A stretch of 10,043 bases of DNA from Euperipatoides rowelli (taxonomy: Eukaryota; Onychophora; Udeonychophora; Euonychophora; Peripatopsidae). The stretch lies in assembly GCA_003024985.2 (NCBI GenBank), contig PXIH01S0003156.1; one strand, written 5' to 3'. This document shows, in pieces, positions 1-7,375 of this stretch; position 1 is the first letter of the stretch; each line of letters begins with the position of its first letter. Made by a program: the position numbers and the translations under genes. The notes below the pieces were generated by a model, which was not told the DNA's origin, did no database searches, and saw only the letters and a list, made by a program, of their open reading frames with translations.

Positions 1-150
1 TAAACAATTATTTATTTACTAAGGAAAAATACATACATCAAAATAATCTTAAAGACAATAAATCATAGTTTGATTTTACAAAGGATTGGACAAAAGCTTA
101 AAATAAATTATTTACAAATAATAGTTAAATCACCTCTAAAGTAACAAGAA
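1..150 (-). mobile_element. Probable 3' tail of a minus-strand LINE, cut off by the LTR element
   Basis: This AT-rich stretch has no coding signal of its own. It is assigned by context. The right side of the gypsy element (from 6725 on) encodes the end of a LINE ORF on the minus strand, so the continuation of that LINE should lie just left of the 5' LTR. Read on the minus strand from 155 downwards, the sequence continues for a few codons to a stop and then becomes AT-rich, as a LINE 3' untranslated region would. It could equally be unrelated flanking DNA. The assignment is inference and rests on the 5-bp target duplication being real. Confidence 0.3.
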
Positions 151-155
151 TTAAA
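151..155. repeat. Left target-site duplication TTAAA of the gypsy element
   Basis: The five bases TTAAA directly precede the first base of the 5' LTR (TGTTAAAC). The same five bases directly follow the terminal CA of the 3' LTR. Ty3/gypsy integrases usually make 4-6 bp duplications, so the length fits. In DNA this AT-rich a chance match of five bases is not negligible. Confidence 0.5.
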
Positions 156-323
156 TGTTAAACTTAGAATTTTGTTTGTATTATGTTTGGAACACTCTGA
201 TAAGCAAGATCGGAAATTTCTAGTTATAGATTAATGATATTTAATATAAATGAAATAGGCCTTTATGTTTTTCTTAGTAATCGTCCTTCTGTATGATTTC
301 ATTTAGTTTAGTTATTCTAATAC
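156..323 (+). repeat. 5' long terminal repeat of a Ty3/gypsy (Mag-like) retrotransposon
   Basis: This segment starts TGTTAAACTTAGAA and is repeated in the same orientation at 6562-6719, with the pol relic between the two. A hand alignment gives about 85% identity over about 150 aligned columns, plus a deletion of about 9 bp in the downstream copy. The similarity stops abruptly after TTCTAAT at about 321, and the downstream copy ends two bases later in CA. A length of about 160-170 bp suits the short LTRs known in the Mag lineage. No primer-binding site (TGG plus a tRNA 3'-end complement) follows, which is a weakness of the call. The divergence implies an old insertion. Confidence 0.7.
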
Positions 324-412
324 GAAAAATAACAATGAAGACGAGATAAATTTCATTTTCAAACACATAAAGGGGAGAACTGCAGAATTACTTAAATCAG
401 CGGACGATTATT

Positions 413-497
413 AGATCTGGTGAATAAATCACCGACTGCATGCTAAAAGGCGATTTTTGCCTTTTAGCAAATGATCGGTGATTTATTCACCAGATCT
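413..497. repeat. Near-perfect 85-nt hairpin (foldback element or miRNA-like stem)
   Basis: The arms 413-435 (starting AGATCTGGTGAATAAATC) and 475-497 are perfect 23-bp inverted repeats. Inside them is a symmetric 5x5 internal loop (436-440 CTGCA and 470-474 AATGA). Then comes a perfect 11-bp stem, TGCTAAAAGGC at 441-451 with 459-469, closed by a 7-nt loop GATTTTT at 452-458. Each outer arm also contains its own small palindrome GGTGA-ATAAA-TCACC, so a cruciform with side hairpins is possible in DNA. No clear target duplication flanks it. It could be a foldback or MITE remnant. The size and shape also resemble an animal microRNA precursor, but nothing shows that it is transcribed. Confidence 0.75.
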
Positions 498-1174
498 ATC
501 ATCTAATATCCCTCTGCCTATAAGGGTAGTAGGATTCGCCAGAATAGTTCAATCTTCTGATACGTTTATCAGAAAATCTAACATTCTATGAAAATCACGA
601 TCATGGTAAATTAAGAGAAATAAATGATGAGACATTATGACCCTTTATTTAGCTATATATTAAAAACCGTTTTTAGGTTCAGGGTTTATACTAAATATGT
701 ATTTTTGTAGAATTTATTCTATAGAATATATTAGATTTTAAATTTTTTATAGTTAATAATAAATAATATCAATAAATATAATGTTTTAAACAAAAATAAT
801 AATTACACCCGCTGATATCTCTGATATCGGATAAAGTATCAAACAACAGACATGACCTAATCACATAATACACTCGTGCCTAGTAGAAGCATAGAATTAT
901 GAACTTTACATGCACATTTAAAGAAGTTTTTTTTAAAAAAAAAGATATTTAGGGGATTAAATGATATTTAGGAGACCTTGAAGGATGAAGGTGTCATATT
1001 CTAAGACCCCCCAATATTGTGTTGTATAATATACTAGTTATATCAGCATAATGTGCATGCAAATTTCATAATTCCAAGCTTCCATTAGGCCCTAATCCTA
1101 AATACAAAACATTATTTTTGCATTAAAGTAGGTATTTATTATATTTATTTATTATTGATGAAGGGATCATTTAA

Positions 1175-1318
1175 TGTATATAGTGTGAAAATGGGGGTTT
1201 TGGTGCTTTAGGCTGGGCTTCAAGGATTAAAAACGGGCGACAATATTTTCTGCATGAAATTATTTAGGAACGCCGCCGAAGCCTAGGTGATTTTAATTAT
1301 TTTTTTACACTGTATATA
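1175..1318. mobile_element. Possible degenerate MITE with imperfect terminal inverted repeats
   Basis: The left end TGTATATAGTGTGAAAA (1175-1191) is an imperfect inverted copy of the right end at 1301-1318 (TTTTTTACACTGTATATA), with a 2-nt bulge and one mismatch. A second pairing, GGCTTC at 1216-1221 with GAAGCC at 1278-1283, lies symmetrically inside, which suggests a once-continuous foldback of about 145 bp. The interior is more GC-rich than its surroundings (for example CGCCGCCGAAGCC). There is no transposase and no convincing target duplication. Chance pairing in AT-rich DNA cannot be excluded for the ends alone. Confidence 0.3.
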
Positions 1319-1431
1319 AAGGAGCGGTATACTATATGAAACTAATTGCAGAATCCCAACAACCTCTAATGCTCCTTTCATCCCCTCACGTCCTAGGAAA
1401 TGAATTACACATAACACAATTATTTAGCCTC

Positions 1432-1780
1432 TACATTCTAAACTATGGCTTTTGTGTAAGAAAAAAAAAATCCTCGCAATCATGCACTTTTGGTAGGGCC
1501 AAAAATTCCTCTATAAGAAGACAAAGTAACATTCAAAACTATCGCCTTTGCAAAAGAAAACTAATAAATCCTTGCAATCATGCACTTTTGGTAGGGCCAA
1601 AAACTCCTCTATAAGGAGACAAACTAGCATTCAAAACTATCGCCTTTTCATAAGAAAAAAAAAATCCTCACAATCATGCACTTTTGGTAGAGCCAAAAAT
1701 CCCTCTATAAAGAGACAAACTAACATTCTAAAATATTGCGTTTGCGTAAAAAATAATCCTTGTAATCATGCACTTTTTAG
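1432..1780 (+). repeat. Tandem array A: about 3.6 copies of a ~96-bp unit
   Basis: The landmark CAATCATGCACTTTT occurs at 1477, 1575 and 1671, and a variant TAATCATGCACTTTT at 1763, giving spacings of 98, 96 and 92 bp. Each full unit also contains an AAAACTATCGCCTTT-like block, an A-rich run and TGGTAGGGCCAAAAA, followed by TCCTCTATAAGGAGACAAAC and an ACATTC-type end. Two open reading frames of 92 and 84 codons run through the array (1336-1614 and 1548-1802). They exist because the repeat lacks stops in those frames, and each shows the repeated string CTFGRAKN. They have no other protein-like feature and are not called as genes. Confidence 0.9.
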
Positions 1781-2138
1781 AAACAGAATAAATCTATTAT
1801 AAGGCGAGAAAATTAGATTCTCAAAGTTTGAAAAACACAATAAATTTCTTATAAGCGCCGAAATTTAGATTCTAAAAGTTTTAAAAACAGAATAAATCTT
1901 GTATATGGGGAGAATTTTAGACTCTAAAAGTTAAAAAAAAACAAACAATAAATCTCCTAAAGTCATATATGGGCCGAAATTTGGATTCTAAAAGTTATAA
2001 AAACAGAATAAATCTCTTAGAAGGCGAGCTTTTCGGATTCTAAAACCGNTTTGTTTTAATAATTTTCCCCCCAAAAAAGCAGCATTCATGTAGTTTTAAA
2101 AAGAGAATAAATATTCTAAAAGGTGAGAAATCTAGATT
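1781..2138 (+). repeat. Tandem array B: about 6 copies of a ~52-60 bp unit related to array A
   Basis: The landmark AAACAGAATAAATCT or a variant recurs at about 1781, 1833, 1885, 1941, 2001 and 2098, spacing 52-60 bp with one longer step. Each unit continues with CTTATAAGGCGAGAAA-like sequence, then TTAGATTCTAAAAGTT. The part CTCTTATAAGGCGAGAAA...ATTCTAAAA is clearly similar to CTCTATAAGGAGACAAAC...ATTCTAAAA of array A, so the two arrays probably share an ancestor. Array B begins exactly where array A stops. Position 2049 is an undetermined base (N) inside the longest unit. Confidence 0.85.
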
Positions 2139-2198
2139 TGTTTATTCGATAAAACAGAGCATTATTGCGATACTAGAGGGTACATGAAATATTGAGCC

Positions 2199-2256
2199 AA
2201 TAGATGGCGCGGTTGGATAAGAGTTATTACAAACTTTCAACAGGTTAGAGAAAACT
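2199..2256 (+). other. tRNA-like A box with a weak B box (possible SINE head relic)
   Basis: TGGCGCGGTTGG at 2205-2216 fits the RNA polymerase III A-box consensus TGGCNNAGTGG apart from the centre. GGTTAGAGAAA at 2243-2253 is a poor B-box match (consensus GGTTCGANNCC) at about the right distance. No cloverleaf stems can be drawn, so this is not a functional tRNA. It may be a worn SINE promoter, the remains of a tRNA-derived primer-binding site, or chance. Confidence 0.2.
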
Positions 2257-2631
2257 AAACTAATAGGATAATAATAAGCCAGATTTTCGGCTTAGTAAGT
2301 AAATTTAGTTATTTCTCTTACTAAATATTAATTATATTTATATGTATTGTCGAATCTCGATTGCTATTAAGATTTATTTGTCTGTTTATAGAAAATATCA
2401 ATATACTTTGATGATAATAGGCTAGATCCCAAAAGTTTTGAATTGATAAAATGACAGTAACATAGAACATTTTGATGAAGAACACAATAAACTGCATGTA
2501 TTTGTTAATATTAGGTATATTATTTGGTTAATATGACAATTATTAAAAATTTTTCATAATCAGAATTTTGCTTTATTAAATAATTTTTTATAATATTTGG
2601 AACTATTTTTATTTAAACAATACATTTCAAG

Positions 2632-3310
2632 ATGGCTGACGATTTATGTTATTCTGCATGTCTGCCAACATAAAGTATTTTGAAACCAATCCTTAAAATA
2701 ATGGCAAAGCTATTGGAAAATGACATGAATTTGATCCTGAGGTTGAAGATTGAAGTATCTTCATGGAAAGGATGAAGTTATTTTTAGCCTAAAGATATAG
2801 TGCTCACCATTTTAACCTTGTTAGGTAGTAAACCGTATTTTCTTTTTTTCTTTTCTAAAATTACTGTATTACTTAGCTTTACCTACCTGTATTATGGGAA
2901 ATGAAGATTCTCAATGATATTTTACAATCCTCTCAACACATTTTTAATACCTTTACCACTAGTTTAGATGGAAAGATTTAGATTACAACAAAAACAACAA
3001 ATGATTTTGTAATCAGTTTGTTTTTGGTCTTCATAACATACACATCGAACAAAAACTTTTGGCAGAATTGGATTTAACCTTTAGTAAAGCAGTGTCACTT
3101 GCCTCAAATTTAGAGACTGCTCCAAATGGTTCCTGTGAATTACACTCTGCTAAAAATCAGATAAACATGTAGGATGCACACAAAATAAGTAGGCTTGTTA
3201 CTATTAAACCTCCTGAAAATTGACAAACTTCATAAAAGTACAGATTGCAAATTTAAAGACAAAACATGCTTTTCTTATGGAAAATCTGGTCATTTATAAA
3301 TGATTTGTCA
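2632..3310 (+). pseudogene. gag: gag relic of the Ty3/gypsy element
   Basis: Gag packages element RNA into cytoplasmic particles. This copy is dead. A possible start is the ATG at 2632 (ATGGCTGACGATTTATG), but stops follow soon. A Mag-type N-terminal motif reads EFDPEVED, then a stop, then SIFMERMKLFLA from 2727 in frame 3. A later stretch, open from 3008 to 3169 in frame 2, carries EQKLLAELDLTFSKAVSLAS, the conserved C-terminal capsid block of this group. The CCHC zinc knuckle is at 3267-3308 in frame 3. Its second Cys has become Tyr (CFSY) and a TAA lies between the His and the last Cys. Frames 2 and 3 are both needed, so several indels have accumulated. The assignment rests on motif recognition, not on a search. 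Confidence 0.75.
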
Positions 3311-3582
3311 TTCCATACCTGAGCATTGTAAGGAACATAAACACAATTTCAAGAAATCGGCGAATAAAAAAGAAGCTCATGGAGTTCATGCAATCTCAGG
3401 AGGAAACAAGTTTTAAGAGTGAGGATTTCGAGACACACTTTATTGTACAAATCCAGAGGGAACTTAACTATTGTTTTTCAGGTGAGAGAAATTAGCTTTA
3501 GATTCTCTGAGTATAAAAATTTTCCCGCAATTACATTTGAATGGAGTAATGGATATAATGGCAAAAACAATTTGATTTAAAT

Positions 3583-3830
3583 CTGGAGTTAGAGACAGGT
3601 GCGTTTGTTTCAATTTTATCTGTAAGTATTTTTTTCAAAAAAATGTCCAAGCTATAAAATATTAAACTCTAATATGCATTTAACTACTTTCTCTATTCAA
3701 GTTATTCAAGTATTAGGGAAAATTATGGTAACTGTGTGTTTCCAAAACAAATTGTTTAATGATCTTGAGTTAATTTTTGTTAAAGAAGGCAAAAAGATTA
3801 AGTGGGAAGGAACTGGATTCAAAGTCTCAC
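3583..3830 (+). pseudogene. pol (PR): Retrotransposon aspartic protease relic
   Basis: The protease cleaves the Gag-Pol polyprotein using one catalytic Asp per monomer in a D-[ST]-G-A motif. Here the sequence at 3583-3618 reads LELETGAFVSIL, so the catalytic position (3592-3594, GAG) is Glu instead of Asp. Further on, in frame 2 from about 3698, comes QVIQVLGKIMVTVCFQNK and then a segment ending KEGKKIKWEGTGF, matching the C-terminal part of Mag-type proteases. The two parts are in different frames (1 and 2), with stops between them. The domain lies just downstream of the zinc knuckle, as expected. Confidence 0.75.
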
Positions 3831-3972
3831 GATATTAAATAGCCTATTTAATCCCAAGTTTGAAATACATTACAAAAATAATTCTGGTAAACCAATGATT
3901 GATAAACTTAGATTACAAATGTTTCTAAAATAATTTTCTTTCTTATTAAAAGACAGTTTGGGAGGAATAGTG

Positions 3973-4720
3973 GGTTTAGAAACTCACTTGTCTATAAAGC
4001 CAGATTCTGTTCTAAAATTTATTAAAGCTCGCTCAGTCTCATTTGCCTTGAAAGCTCAGATAGAAAAATAAATAAGTAAACTACAGGAGCAAGGTATTTT
4101 GACTCTATTAATCTTTTCAGAGTAAGCAGCTCCAAATTGTCCCTATTGTTAACCAAAATAAAACTTTGAGACTATGTGGAAACTATAAGGTGGGTTTAAA
4201 CTCAAATATGAATATAGACCATTATCCACTTCCTAAAATTGAAGAAATGTTTTCACAAATTATGAATGGTGCCTTATTGAAAGTTGAACTTGGAACAACC
4301 AAACCAACAGTTGAAAATACATGAAGATTCATAAAATAACATTACCATTAACACACACACCTATGACTATTTCAGGTTTTGGAGTAGTGTTATCCCTGGC
4401 AATTCTTTAAAAATCTATGGACCAATTTTAGTCAGTTTACCACAGGTGATGTGTTATTTGGATGATATTATTTGTTCTGGAAACACTGTAGAAGAACATT
4501 TTAAAATTAGAGCTACTTTTGAGAGACAACAAAAAAGCTGCATTCTTCAAATATATAAAGTAAATGTGAATGCCTTATGAATAAAAAAAAAATACTTAGG
4601 GCACATAGTTGACACAGATGGTTTTAATCCAGAAACTGATAGACTTTCAGGAATTTTATATGTTTCTGCCCCAAAGATATAGGGCAGTTCCATTCCTTCC
4701 TGGGGTTAGCCGGTTATTAT
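3973..4720 (+). pseudogene. pol (RT): Ty3/gypsy reverse transcriptase relic
   Basis: Reverse transcriptase copies element RNA into DNA. An N-terminal piece in frame 1 from 3973 contains ETHLSIKPDS and ARSVSFALKAQIEK before a TAA. Frame 2, open from about 4136 to 4321, carries LRLCGNYKVGLNSNMNIDHY and PLPKIEEMF. Motif A follows as KVELGTT, with the catalytic Asp replaced by Glu at 4286-4288. The catalytic box YLDD is intact at 4455-4466 in frame 3 (QVMCYLDDIICSGNTVEEHF). After another break comes KKYLGHIVDTDGFNPETDR at about 4589-4645. All three frames are used and there are many stops. The motif order and wording match the K02A2.6-like / Mag group. Confidence 0.9.
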
Positions 4721-5266
4721 AGGAATTCTTTTCAAAATTTAATGTTACTTCTGGCTAATTTAAATAAATCTTTAGAAAAAAAATAAAAAAATGGATTTGG
4801 GATGAACATCTAGAGAAAGCCATTAAGGAAATTAAGGACTTAATTACTTCACCAGAGGTACTCGTTCTTTTAATCCAAACAAGCATGTCATTAGCCTGTG
4901 ATACTTTTCCCTATGTTTTAGGGGTGGTAATTTCACATATTTTGCTAGATGGGAGGGAAAAACCCATTGCTTAAGCCTCATGTACATTACCAAAATGGAA
5001 CAAAAATATGTGCAGATTGATAAAAAAAAGCATTAGGAATAATCTTTGGACTTAAGAAATTCCACAAATACCTACAGAGCAAGAAATTTTCTTTAATCAC
5101 CGACCATACACCTCTTACAAGAATTTTCAGTGAATATTCCCCAATACTTACTTTGGCAGTCATTAGGTTACAGTGTCGGGCTTTGGTACTCTCAGCCAAT
5201 GAATATAACACTCTTCAGAAAGTTAAAGGATCAAGCAAATGCAGATGTGCTATGACACTTACTGAA
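4721..5266 (+). pseudogene. pol (RH): Retrotransposon RNase H relic
   Basis: RNase H removes the RNA strand during reverse transcription. The segment starts with the RT/RH junction (KKWIWDEHLEKAIKEIKDL, frame 1). The first RNase H block ACDTFPYVLGVVISH follows, and its catalytic Asp is kept at 4900-4902. A stop interrupts EKPIA at about 4973. KMEQKYVQIDKK lies in frame 3 from about 4992. From 5024 to 5266 frame 2 is open for 81 codons and contains GIIFGLKKFHKYLQSKKFSL and the conserved TDHTPL at 5099-5116. The C-terminal NADVL motif is present but one frame off. The antisense frame at 4987-5211 is a shadow of this domain. Confidence 0.85.
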
Positions 5267-5281
5267 TAGCTGCAAAAATAG

Positions 5282-5523
5282 GGACACCAAGAAGAGAAGC
5301 CTTGGAATATCTCTTTGATACAAACTTTGGATAAATTATCAATCAATTGTAAGGAAATTGCACAGGAAATTCAGAAATGCCTTATTTTATCACAAGTATA
5401 TGAATTTGAAACATTGGGGTGGCCAATCTCACAATCCATACCCCAAACAATTTCTGAATTTTTCTCAAAAAATAAAACAAAATCTCAATGGTACAAGGCT
5501 GTTAATTATGGGGAATTAAAGTG
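5282..5523 (+). pseudogene. pol (linker): pol linker between RNase H and integrase
   Basis: Frame 2 is open for about 82 codons between the TAG at 5279 and the TAA at 5525. The deduced segment begins GHQEEKPWNISLIQTLDKLS and ends KSQWYKAVNYGELKW. It sits where Mag-type Pol proteins carry a variable connecting region, and it has no catalytic motif. It belongs to the broken pol gene and is not an independent gene, although an ATG-like reading gives a 70-residue ORF at 5315-5527. Confidence 0.6.
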
Positions 5524-6505
5524 GTAATCCCTCACAAACTACAACATAGAGTTCTACAGGAACTACACTAGAGTCATGGAGGTATAGTTAAAATGAAAAT
5601 GTTAGCCAACAGCTATTTTTGGTGGCCAGGCCTAAAAACAGACGCCAATCAGAAGACAAAGGACTGTAAACAATGTTCCTTACAAAATAACAATCTTATG
5701 AAAGTACAATATTACAGCCTTGTCTTGGCCCACCACACAAGGTCAAATAATCCACATTAACTTTACTGGACTTTTTAAGGGTTCAACCTTCTTGTAATTA
5801 GTCAATATATATTTTAAGTGGCCAGATGTTTAAATCATAAAGTCCACTATTGCCAACAAAGCCATTAGTGTTTTAAAATCTTGATTTGCAAGATTTGGAC
5901 TTCCAGAGGAAATAATGTCAGACAACCGCACCCGATTTGATTCTTGGGAATTCAAATTTTTTTTTGCAAAATGTTTGGAATTCGACTATCATATATGCCC
6001 CATACCATCTGGCAACAAATGGGCAAGCAGAAAGATTTGTCTAAATTTTAAAGAAACATCTTAAAAAATATATACTACTGATACAACTACAGATAGGTAG
6101 GAGAATGTACTTTTCATATATAAAAGTCCTCCCAAACCCCACATTATAACACAATATACTACAGCCAAACTGTTCCACAAGAGGCAAATCAGAACCAAGT
6201 TTGATCTCTTTAGACCAGCTACAGAAAATGTAGTCACAGCAACTAAATATAAACAAATTATCTCCTACAGGAAGAGAGTAAGACAAGTACAGTTTGACAT
6301 TGGACACCCAGTTCTAACCTGGAATTATAACAGCACAACAAAATTGTGTTTAGGAACCTTATTAGTAAATACTGGATTGGTTTCATACAAAGTTAAGTTG
6401 CCATCTGGGAAAACTCTGGAAACAACATTTGAACCAACTACAACCATCAAGCACCACAGAACAAATTCAAGAACAGGGAACCACAACTTAACAACTCTTG
6501 AGTGA
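5524..6505 (+). pseudogene. pol (INT): Ty3/gypsy integrase relic with HHCC finger, core and C-terminal domain
   Basis: Integrase joins element DNA to the host chromosome. The N-terminal zinc finger in frame 1 keeps both His (5566-5568, 5575-5577) and both Cys (5665-5667, 5674-5676, DCKQC), but a TAG lies between the two His. NSYFWWPGLKTDANQK follows. In the core the first catalytic Asp is Asn (IHINFTG, AAC at 5759-5761). The second is kept in SDNRTRF (GAC at 5921-5923), and the Glu is kept in ATNGQAERFV (GAA at 6030-6032, frame 3). From 6101 to 6505 frame 2 is open for 134 codons. It carries KRQIRTKFDLFRP and a GPY/F-like module, TGLVSYKVKLPSGKTLE. The minus-strand frames at 6041-6307 and 6325-6537 are shadows. 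Confidence 0.9.
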
Positions 6506-6561
6506 AGGTTAGTGTAAAATAATGATGCATTTAACATAAAATTAAAACTGATTTTACCCTA

Positions 6562-6719
6562 TGTTAAACTTAGAACTCTGTTTGTATATGTTTGGAACAA
6601 TCCGATAAACAAGATCAGAAGTTTGTAGTTATAGTTTAGTCATATTTAATATCAACTAAATATGTTTTTCTAGTAATCATCCCTCTGTAATATTTCATTC
6701 AGCTTAGTTATTCTAATCA
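6562..6719 (+). repeat. 3' long terminal repeat of the Ty3/gypsy element
   Basis: This is a direct copy of 156-323. It begins TGTTAAACTTAGAA and ends CTAATCA, so it has TG...CA ends. It lies 57 bp after the integrase stop. A polypurine tract directly upstream is not recognisable (the bases before it are GATTTTACCCTA). Together with the missing primer-binding site, this means the LTR call rests on the paired direct repeats, their position around pol and the TTAAA duplication. Confidence 0.7.
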
Positions 6720-6724
6720 TTAAA
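6720..6724. repeat. Right target-site duplication TTAAA of the gypsy element
   Basis: TTAAA follows the CA end of the 3' LTR and matches 151-155 exactly. The LINE-like minus-strand sequence starts immediately to the right. Confidence 0.5.
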
Positions 6725-7375
6725 ATAAAATTAACCAACATAGGAACAGATGATCAAGCATATCATTTTGTTCTGATGTATGAAACAAAAAGTTTATTTG
6801 ATTTTCTCATTGGGTGACCTGATACAACTTCACACTCTTTTGGAAGAAAGCTTTGGAATGCTTTAAAAAAATAAAAAAAAAGAAGGTGCAAATTTATCCA
6901 ACAAAGATTTTCATCTTGTTTCAATAGACACAAAGTCAAGGGAATCAAAAGCAAATACTAGAGTCAAGTGACCAATCACTAAATATGACTCGGGCAGCTC
7001 TTTTGTGCACAGATTTAAAGGCTTAAATTTGTTCATTAGTAAAGGCTTCTTAACCCAAAACCCTACAATACTCTAAACAAGGACAAATAAATATGACATA
7101 AATTAGTATCAAAGTGGCTATGTCAAGGTCTAATCATTTCAGATTATATTATTAGCATTAGAAATAATGTAATTAACATGCAAGGTCCATTTTAGTTCAT
7201 ATTGGACAATGATTCCAAGTATTTTACACACTTTGACTACTCTTATTACAGATACCTGAAATATGATGTCAATATCTTTAAAATATTTAGAAAAATCAAG
7301 AATCACCACGGAGGATTTACATGAATTAACCACCAGATCACAACTATCAACATTATAAGTGTTTGTGTCAGAAAA
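6725..7375 (-). pseudogene. C-terminal part of a LINE (Jockey/CR1-type) reverse-transcriptase ORF, decayed
   Basis: Non-LTR retrotransposons encode an endonuclease-reverse transcriptase, and only its C-terminal third is seen here. Reading down the minus strand, 7375-7142 gives a thumb-region pattern containing KSSVVILDFSKYFKDIDIIF and KILGIIVQYELKW (7225-7187), ending HVNYIISNAN. A shifted frame then gives LDIATLILIYVIFICPCLEY, and after two stops (7050-7052, 7023-7025) AFKSVHKRAARVIFSDWSLD at about 7022-6963. A third frame (6954-6766) includes HPMRKSNKLFVSYIRTK, the usual end block of such ORFs. At least two frameshifts are needed. No catalytic YxDD lies upstream, so the copy is 5'-truncated near 7375-7400, as is common for LINEs. 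The gypsy element interrupts its 3' end. Confidence 0.75.

Larger units (their letters stand above)
324..2631. other. 2.3 kb of non-gypsy sequence between 5' LTR and gag
   Basis: Mag-type elements normally have a short leader between the 5' LTR and gag. Here about 2.3 kb intervenes with no retroelement coding signal. It contains the hairpin at 413-497, a MITE-like inverted repeat at about 1175-1318 and the tandem arrays at 1432-2138, each listed separately. Nothing is recognisable in 498-1174 or in 2260-2631, apart from a small hairpin at 2292-2324 (TTAGTAAG paired with CTTACTAA). The stretch probably represents one or more later insertions plus local repeat expansion. Alternatively, the left repeat may not be the true 5' LTR of this copy. 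Confidence 0.5.

Noticed and set aside
335-340. Extending the LTRs to 334 and 6740, where both would be 179 bp and end in AACA
   Set aside because: The similarity stops after TTCTAAT in both copies. Ending at CA (6719) fits the alignment and gives the TTAAA duplication, whereas the equal 179-bp lengths arise only because unrelated gaps cancel.
559-576. TCTGATACGTTTATCAGA inverted repeat, as a terminator or operator
   Set aside because: A 7-bp arm in AT-rich animal DNA with no adjacent gene has no support as a regulatory site.
1336-1802. Two overlapping plus-strand ORFs of 92 and 84 codons, preceded by TATATAAAG at about 1313
   Set aside because: Both lie largely in tandem array A. The repeated CTFGRAKN string reflects the DNA repeat, the second ORF stays open because the unit is about 96 bp (a multiple of three), and the TATA-like bases belong to the MITE-like right end.
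1432-2138. Possible CRISPR array
   Set aside because: The units are contiguous tandem repeats without unique spacers of constant size, and the window is from an animal genome.
4987-6537. Minus-strand ORFs at 4987-5211, 6041-6307 and 6325-6537
   Set aside because: They are antisense to recognisable RNase H and integrase motifs on the plus strand and have no family features of their own.
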